From: Hemicentrotus pulcherrimus
Taxonomy: Eukaryota; Echinodermata; Echinoidea; Camarodonta; Strongylocentrotidae
Reading direction: 5' to 3'
Assembly: GCA_003118195.1 (NCBI GenBank)
Contig: BEXV01000575.1
Coordinates: 87,137-112,232, forward strand
DNA: 25,096 nt
A program made the position numbers and the translations under genes. Shown piece after piece: positions 19,009 to 25,096 of the stretch. Position 1 is the stretch's first letter. Every line of letters begins with the position of its first letter. The notes under the pieces were generated by a model that did not search any database, had not been told where the DNA came from, and was given only the letters and a program-made list of their open reading frames with translations.

Positions 19009-19831
19009 GTATAATAATGAAAACTTCAGTTTATTACGAGTTGCAACTTTAAAATTATTATCCATCTAAAGTAAAGTGTGTTTTTTACACCGACACCGCG
19101 TAGATAAAAGGAAGGAAAATAATACCTGAAACATTTACGAATCATGCTTGTTTAGGATATCAGAGGGTGGCATCAATACAGGTTCAATTTTAATTTTAGT
19201 TTCAGTATATTGTTTCATATTTCACAAGTTCTATAAAATGAAAGCTAAAACAGAAACAACCAGAAATCGAGTACCTCATATCAATTTGCAAGATTTTTTG
19301 TTTGTTTATCGATTTCTTGGAAATTGGTCATTTCTCCAGGCCATTCAACTTATTCTTTCAAAGGGAGGTGCGATAGGAGCCAGTTAAGTGTGAAGTTTAA
19401 AAGATATGAATAGGTAGATTTTAACCCACAAAACAAACAAGTCCAATCTGTCCCGGAGGAGCTCACATGCAGGTGGTGTATTGTGTTGAGGGGAGGGGCG
19501 CAAATGCCCCCATATGACTTCATTTTTCTTGGTAGCACGTCTTAAATTGGATAAACCGATTGTTTCTTTCAAAAAACGAAGTGGCTTTATGAAAGGTTGA
19601 TTGATAAGAGAAAAATACCCCGAAGAGGATACACGTGATCATCCTCGATTCATGTATCAAAAGTGGCTTCCAAAACGCTGATCCGATATTTGCTCGGCCG
19701 GCGACGTTCGCTACAGACTTTATATAGTGTTGCCTAGGACTTGGTTTGTTATTGGGTTTAAAATTACTATAATTAGGGTTGGAATCAGCGTTCCTTTCTC
19801 CTGTCTATATTCAATTAACATAAATATATAC
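19009..19831. repeat. Duplicated block, copy 1
   Basis: Matches 20217-21063 with an offset of 1208-1209 bp. From 19009 to about 19690 the two are almost identical, with identical 79- and 62-residue ORFs on both strands. From about 19690 to 19831 they differ by many substitutions and several indels. No recognisable gene is present; the ORFs have no family features. Confidence 0.95.
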
Positions 19832-19941
19832 ACTGTTGGTAATAATGGTGGAATAATTATTTTTACCCCAATTTATGGAATGATTTTGACAATGGTTAAT
19901 TCCTTATAGATCTACATAATAGTATAGATTCCCAGATATTC

Positions 19942-20215
19942 AGAGGCGGCCCTCCCGGGGGGGCAGGGGGGGCACAGTGCCCCCCACTTTTTCAGACACC
20001 CGAAAAGTGCCCCTTTTTACATAGGAAAAGTGCCCCTTTATGTTGTAAGAAGTGCCCCTTTTACATAGGAAAAATGCCCCTTTTACTTTGACAAGTGCCC
20101 CTATTACTTAGTAAAAGTGCCCCTTCCCACTTTTCACCTCTGAGGAATGCCCTTTTTATTTTTGACACGTGCCCCTTTTCCTTCGACATGTTCCCATTTT
20201 CCTTTACAATAAGTG
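19942..20215. repeat. GTGCCCCTTTT-type minisatellite array
   Basis: About ten irregular units of roughly 20-30 bp built on AAGTGCCCCTTTTAC, starting with a GC-rich head CAGAGGCGGCCCTCCCGGGG and a G run at 19942-19980. It is cut off at the N at 20216. The head resembles the CAGNGGCGG ends seen in some hAT-type transposons, but no matching right end is present. Confidence 0.8.
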
Positions 20216-20216
20216 N
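20216..20216. other. Single unresolved base at a duplication boundary
   Basis: One N exactly where the second copy of the duplicated block begins, which is typical of a contig join or minimal-length gap. Confidence 0.95.
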
Positions 20217-21063
20217 GTATAATAATGAAAACTTCAGTTTATTACGAGTTGCAACTTTAAAATTATTATCTATTTAAAGTAAAGTGTTTTTTTTTACACC
20301 GACACCGCGTAGATAAAAGGAAGGAAAATAATACCTGAAACATTTACGAATCATGCTTGTTTAGGATATCAGAGGGTGGCATCAATACAGGTTCAATTTT
20401 AATTTTAGTTTCAGTATATTGTTTCATATTTCACAAGTTCTATAAAATGAAAGCTAAAACAGAAACAACCAGAAATCGAGTACCTCATATCAATTTGCAA
20501 GATTTTTTGTTTGTTTATCGATTTCTTGGAAATTGGTCATTTCTCCAGGCCATTCAACTTATTCTTTCAAAGGGAGGTGCGATAGGAGCCAGTTAAGTGT
20601 GAAGTTTAAAAGATATGAATAGGTAGATTTTAACCCACAAAACAAACAAGTCCAATCTGTCCCGGAGGAGCTCACATGCAGGTGGTGTATTGTGTTGAGG
20701 GGAGGGGCGCAAATGCCCCCATATGACTTCATTTTTCTTGGTAGCACGTCTTAAATTGGATAAACCGATTGTTTCTTTCAAAAAACGAAGTGGCTTTATG
20801 AAAGGTTGATTGATAAGAGAAAAATACCCCGAAGAGGATACACGTGATCATCCTCGATTCATGTATCAAAAGAGGCTTCCAAAACGCTGATCCGACATAT
20901 TTTGCTCGGCTGGCGACGCTTGCTCCAGACTTTATATAGTGTTGCCTAGGACTTGGTTTGTTTGGGGTTTAAAGTTATGTACAGCCTATGATTGCGGTTG
21001 GAACCAGCGTTCATTATTATGTCATATTTCTCCTGTCTATATTACATTAACATTACCATATAC
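20217..21063. repeat. Duplicated block, copy 2
   Basis: Starts immediately after the N with GTATAATAATGAAAACTTC, equal to copy 1 from 19009. It ends in ATTAACATTACCATATAC, related to the end of copy 1. Noncoding. Confidence 0.95.
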
Positions 21064-21170
21064 GTTATTGAAACTGATTGCAAGGTCAAGCCAGTAGATA
21101 CACAGCGTCTTTTTATTTCACAAGTTTACTTTTTTAACACAAAAGTTCTTGCCTATGTAATTATATATTG

Positions 21171-21211
<41 letters not shown>
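21171..21211. repeat. (AT)n microsatellite
   Basis: About 40 bp of alternating A and T. Confidence 0.95.
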
Positions 21212-21213
<2 letters not shown>

Positions 21214-21309
21214 ATTATTTGCTCATCAAAATGTGTAATACAAGGTTGATAATGACTTTGTCTCATTTACCACTGGTAGCCACATCAGAATTAAAATTGC
21301 TCTTTCTGC

Positions 21310-21440
21310 GTGCCCCGAAGTTATGACTATACCCAAGCATTGCCAGGTAGCCATTCAATTAACCTGGGTCGAGAGAGACAAATGTGGGGAAAACACCTTA
21401 TACAAAGACATGAAGAGAGCTAGCACCTAGACAGAATGGT
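21310..21440 (-). mobile_element. SINE-like remnant, opposite orientation
   Basis: GCCAGGTAGCCATTCAATTA followed by ACCTGGGTCGAGAGAGACAA is the reverse complement, in degenerate form, of the body motif at 6850-6900. It continues with a GTGGGGAAAACACCTTATAC-type stretch typical of these repeats. Old and incomplete. Confidence 0.4.
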
Positions 21441-21529
21441 ATTTTTTGTTTATTAATGAGTCAAGAGTCTTTACCAATACACCACTGTGCTCCGTAACAC
21501 AGATATACTTCATTTCACGTTCGTGGACC

Positions 21530-23365
21530 TTTCTATCTTGACGAGTACTTTTCCGGAGGATATGAAAATAGCAAATGTGACTCCCCATTTTAAAAAGAAA
21601 GAGTAAACTGATGTTTGCAATTATAGACCTATAAGTGTTTTAAGCGTAGCATCAAAGATTCTAGAAAAATCGGTCTGCGTTCAAATTGGAAAATACTACA
21701 AAGGAAATCATTTATGAGTTTCAATTTGGTTTTCGACATGACTATTCGACTGAAACATGTCTAATTCACTTGACCGATTATTTGAGGACATAAACTTCTC
21801 AAGGGCGCTTTGTTGGTATGGTGTTCCTTGATCTGCAAAAACCTTTTGATACAGTTATTCATGGCGTCTTATTGACAAATTTACAAATAACGGGTATTAA
21901 CAAGGCAAGTTTAGAGTGGTGCAAATCCTACTTATCTAATCGACACCAAATAGTGGCCATTCATGATATTCGTTCAAAATTAATGCCTGTTACATGCGGT
22001 GTTCCTCAGGGAGGCATTTTAGACCCAATTCTGTTTTCAAGTTATATCATTGATATGCGTATGTGTATATTAAAAAGACTGTAAACTATTATTGTACGCA
22101 GATGACGGAGTACTACTCTATTCAAATCCTAATCCAAAATATCTTGGGGAAAGGCTCAGTTAACAGCTATCTACGTTTGTCGATTGGATGATCGACAATG
22201 AGCTTTCTTAACACTTGGGAAAAACAGAAAACATTTTGTTTTGTTCTTAAAGTAGTTCTGTCATTTGAATTCAAAGTGACACACACTTATCAAGTAATCA
22301 AAAGAAAAGGATTTGTGAATTATTTAGCCTATTTTAGCCTAGCAGATCAGTTGTAAAAAAAAAGCAAATTCTCGTCTGAAATGTTTGTACATATATCAAA
22401 GTCGTATGGATATAAAAGCAACTGGACGTATACTCTGCTTTGCTCTCATGCAACGTTAATTGTTTGACTATGCTAACCCTGCATGATATAGTAACATTAA
22501 CAAGACAGATCAAAAGAAGTTGAAAATTAAACAGAACAAAATAGTGAGATTAATCAACTGTTCTGGTTACAGCGAACTTTCTAAAGTTGGTTTTCTTGAA
22601 TTCAACCAAAGATAAAAACAACTCGTATAGCATCGCGCATAAAATATATTATACTAGGTCGAATCATTATATTCGATCCAACTTTGATAGTCGATTCAAA
22701 TTTAACTTACCAGAGAGAGTATAGGTAGTATTGGAAATTCGTTTAATTACATTGCCATAAAACATTGGAATTCCCTTCCTTATGATATAAAGGTAATAAA
22801 CAACTTTGCGCATTTTAGGAGGAAATTAAAGGAATTCCTTTCACTTCAAAGTCAAAGCAGAGAGGCGAATGACTCGTTATATGATCAAAATATAACAGAA
22901 CACTTTTCTTTTCTCTGCCAGACTCATACTTTTTTATTTTGTACTTTCTTATGTTTTTGTACGTTTTAAAAATTCATCATTATTTTCCTCTTCTTCCTCC
23001 TACTCTCCAACCTCTTTTTCTTCTTTTCTTTCTTCTTTCTTTTTTTTCTTTTTCTTCCTTTTCTTCTTTCTCTTTTTCTATATCTTCTTCATCTTGTTGT
23101 ATTTATTATCATTTCTATCATTACTATTTTAATGTGGTTAATATCATTATCATCATTATTATCTTTAATAAGTTCTTCCTATCTGTCTGCAAATAATACG
23201 ATTCTTAACTTATTCAGTCTGTACATAATAAGTCGGGGACCCCACTGGAAAGAAGCTTTCGAGCTTCCGTGTGTTTTCCTGTTCAATCTGCATTGTTATG
23301 CTTTTATATTGTTGTATGTTGGGGGCTTGGCGAATAAAATCAATCATTCCATCAATCAATCTCAT
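21530..23365 (+). mobile_element. Degenerate non-LTR retrotransposon (LINE, Jockey/CR1-like), 5'-truncated
   Basis: Fragments of a reverse transcriptase in several frames. FPEDMKIANVTPHFKKKE and NYRPISVLSVASKILEKS (21550-21680) are followed by an open frame at 21818-22084 with FLDLQKPFDTVIHG and CGVPQGGILDPILF. After a frame change come LLYADDG with the catalytic YADD at 22095-22106, and DWMIDNELS further on. A C-terminal KHWNSLPYDIK motif lies near 22755-22790. The 3' end has a GGGGACCCCACTGGAAAGAA box (23235) and stops in AATCAATC-type short repeats (23338-23361), as is usual for this group. There are several frameshifts and stops, so it is inactive. The endonuclease and ORF1 parts are missing. 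A pyrimidine-rich stretch interrupts it at about 22985-23170. Confidence 0.85.
22985..23170. repeat. Pyrimidine-rich low-complexity tract within the LINE 3' region
   Basis: (TTC/TTTC)n up to about 23095, then ATT/ATC triplets (TTATCATCATTATTATC). It lies between the last coding motif and the 3' terminal box of the LINE. The 85-residue ORF is low complexity. Confidence 0.85.
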
Positions 23366-23372
23366 TTTACAG

Positions 23373-23510
23373 CGGATGAATTCGGTCTGATAACGACGCA
23401 GCAACCGGAAGGGGATTTTAGGTGCACCGGAAGTGATGTTAGCTATGACCAGGATGATCTTTGTGACGGAACAGATATTTGTCCTCAAAAGGATGACGAG
23501 TTTCTGTGTA
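23373..23510 (+). CDS. LDL-receptor class A-like exon (symmetric phase 1-1)
   Basis: The acceptor TCATTTTACAG precedes 138 bases and the donor TGTA/GTAAGT. Two bases complete a codon from the previous exon, 45 codons follow, and one base is left, so both flanking introns are phase 1, as is common for shuffled extracellular modules. The core FRC, then 12 residues, then CDGTDIC, PQKDDEFLC matches the second half of an LDLa repeat. C17, C30, C36 and C45 of the exon correspond to C2, C4, C5 and C6; C1 and C3 are absent. The acidic DDE end is kept, but the Asp before C5 is Ile. LDLa modules bind ligands such as lipoproteins and usually need Ca2+. The most likely upstream partner is the signal-peptide exon at 16298-16391. 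Later exons are not identified. Confidence 0.6.
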
Positions 23511-25096
23511 GTAAGTTTTCTTTTTATGTTTCATTTTTTTCCTTTTTTCAGTCAAATCCTTGCCAGATCCCCTGTGATTCTAAACGTCCTTGGCCTACGT
23601 ATCTTTACATAAACGTTTTAACGGCCCCAGGAGGTTTCGTGAACATCTTGGGAATGCCCGATCCCTAAGAAATATAAATCGTTATTGGGATATAAAGATT
23701 TTAACGTCCCTTGACGTCTAGAAAACGTTGAGTGTTTGGTGGATCAGGGAATATATTTGCTGGAATAAAAACAAATTTCATGTAGATATATTTCATGTAG
23801 ATATATAAATATTTGTTTTTGTGTAGCGTGGGTTCAATTGAGTGAGTGCTTATTGGAGCTAATAATTTATCTTGACAGTTTCATACTTTTATTTAAAGAA
23901 TTCTGAACTGGGTGCATCAAATAATTCATTTTGCCACATTTAAAAGTGAAAGATACGCACTCTGCAGGGAAACTGGAGAGTGAACGGTGAGAACACTTTG
24001 ACCTTCGATAACATTACTGACGACCTTGGAGCATCAGCCGCTTCGGTTCAAGTAGCACATGGCGTCTTGTCAAGTCCGTCGCGCACGAAGCGTCATTCCC
24101 TGACGTATTATTGCGTCAGAGACTTGCGCTTTGACGAACGATGGGAGTGTGGCGTTGAGCACAAAGTAAATATAAAGTGAAAAGAGCAAAATGTCGTATC
24201 GAAATTATGGCTCTTCGCCTAACTGCCTTCAGAAACTTGAAGCGCAGGTAATAACGCAATGAAAGTGACAACTTCTGCTCAAAGGGCGTATAACATTACA
24301 ATGGTTTATGTTTTTATACACTTTCTTACACTCTAAAAACTAAAATGTTAGATACCATTGTTTCCTACCTCCGCATTGAATACCAATAATTCATGTATAT
24401 TTTACTAAAAACTAAAAGCAAGGACATTAAGGTAAACGAAATAAAGTCAATGTGGCGTGTTGTAACCTTTGAAAAAATCAGTAGATTGTTACATGGACGA
24501 TGCTATCATGGATTTTTGTAATTGCTACACATGACCCATTTTCTATAGAAATGAAAAATGGTTCTATCATTGTGTCTGAAAATGCTATCACTATCATCGA
24601 ATTATAGATGCGGGGGAAATTAGAAGTAAGAGAGAACTTTAATATTGAGTCTTAAAATGAAATTACTGAAAGGAAGCATACATTTTCCCCGATAATGTGT
24701 GGGAGGGGAGGGGAGGGGGTGGGGGGATAAAGTATCTTTTCAAAAATAGATATATAATATATATTTTTTACATTATCGCCCAATAATGACAATATAATGG
24801 CTTGGAAGCTTCTACCCGTACATCTAAAGAAGGCCTCATTCCCCTTTTCCCTAAAGCAGAGAGAAGGAAGTTTATACAAAAATATCTTCATCAAAAAAAC
24901 AAAAAAAATGAAAGGAGCCCCATTTCTTCAGTACAAAGTTGCAATCGATATCAAGATTGAACGATTTTAATCATTCATTTTTTTTCTTTATATTTTTTGT
25001 TTTTCTTCATATATTCTTTATTCTCATCTTTTCTTTTACTTTTGTTTGTTCGTTCTGTGTTGGTGTGCGTTTTGTATACTTTTGTACTTCTTATGT
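23511..25096 (+). other. Downstream intron of the LDLa gene / unassigned
   Basis: AT-rich, no confirmed exon. An open stretch at 23967-24180 with an acceptor-like TCTGCAG before it is in the wrong phase to follow the LDLa exon. A G-rich run lies at 24700-24726. The final ~140 bp is T-rich and resembles the 3' UTR of the LINE. Confidence 0.4.

Larger units (their letters stand above)
16392..23372 (+). other. Large intron of the LDLa gene, filled with repeats
   Basis: About 7 kb between the phase-1 donor at 16392 and the acceptor at 23371-23372. It holds MITE copy 2, a tRNA-SINE-like stretch near 18690-18840, AT microsatellites, the duplicated block, the TGCCCC array, an inverted SINE-like remnant and a non-LTR retrotransposon. 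Further small symmetric exons could be hidden here. I found none with coding character. The 73-residue ORF at 17508-17729 has no recognisable domain. Confidence 0.45.

Noticed and set aside
19148..19387. 79-residue + ORF and two 62-residue - ORFs, repeated at 20357-20781
   Set aside because: Identical because the DNA block is duplicated; no domain, overlapping on both strands, ordinary intronic composition.
1..25096. tRNA, rRNA genes and CRISPR arrays
   Set aside because: No cloverleaf-capable tRNA beyond the SINE-like B box, no rRNA-like sequence, and the only regular repeat array (13424-14271) has no spacer-repeat structure.

Overview
The window is animal nuclear DNA: AT-rich, with short exons, GT-AG introns, many transposon remnants, one 926-base assembly gap (12271-13196) and a single N at 20216. 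The gene content and repeats suggest a marine invertebrate deuterostome, most likely an echinoderm such as a sea urchin. That placement is inference from the PDCD10/neuroserpin-type pairing and the repeat types.

Three genes can be supported. (1) The 3' end of PDCD10 (CCM3) on the + strand: two exons at 1361-1451 and 2036-2197 encode the end of the FAT-homology domain. A frameshifted ~99-bp copy of the last codons follows directly after the stop. (2) A complete serpin on the - strand (9287-10528), intronless in its coding part. It has a signal peptide, an inhibitory hinge, a predicted Met-Met-Lys-Arg/Ser bait sequence and a C-terminal HEEL retrieval signal. This is the profile of a neuroserpin-type, secretory-pathway serpin expected to restrain proprotein convertases. 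PDCD10 and neuroserpin are also neighbours in vertebrates, head to head; here they are tail to tail. (3) The 5' part of a secreted or membrane protein on the + strand, not covered by any single ORF: a signal-peptide exon (16298-16391) that ends in phase 1, and a phase-1/phase-1 exon (23373-23510) with a degenerate LDL-receptor class A module, separated by a ~7-kb intron full of repeats.

Layout: 1-2197 PDCD10 exons and introns; 2198-9286 PDCD10 3' UTR or intergenic DNA holding two foldback elements, a TTAA-flanked MITE and a SINE-like remnant; 9287-10528 serpin; 10529-12270 its likely 5' UTR intron and upstream region; 12271-13196 gap; 13424-14271 an eight-unit ~110-121-bp satellite with a hairpin in each unit; 14272-16297 AT-rich DNA with CA, GAA and G tracts; 16298-23510 the LDLa gene, whose intron holds a second MITE copy, a 1.2-kb-spaced near-identical duplication next to the N, a TGCCCC-rich array and a dead non-LTR retrotransposon; 23511-25096 further intron or unassigned DNA.

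The serpin and PDCD10 form a known conserved neighbourhood. No functional link is seen between them and the LDLa gene, which is divergent from the serpin.
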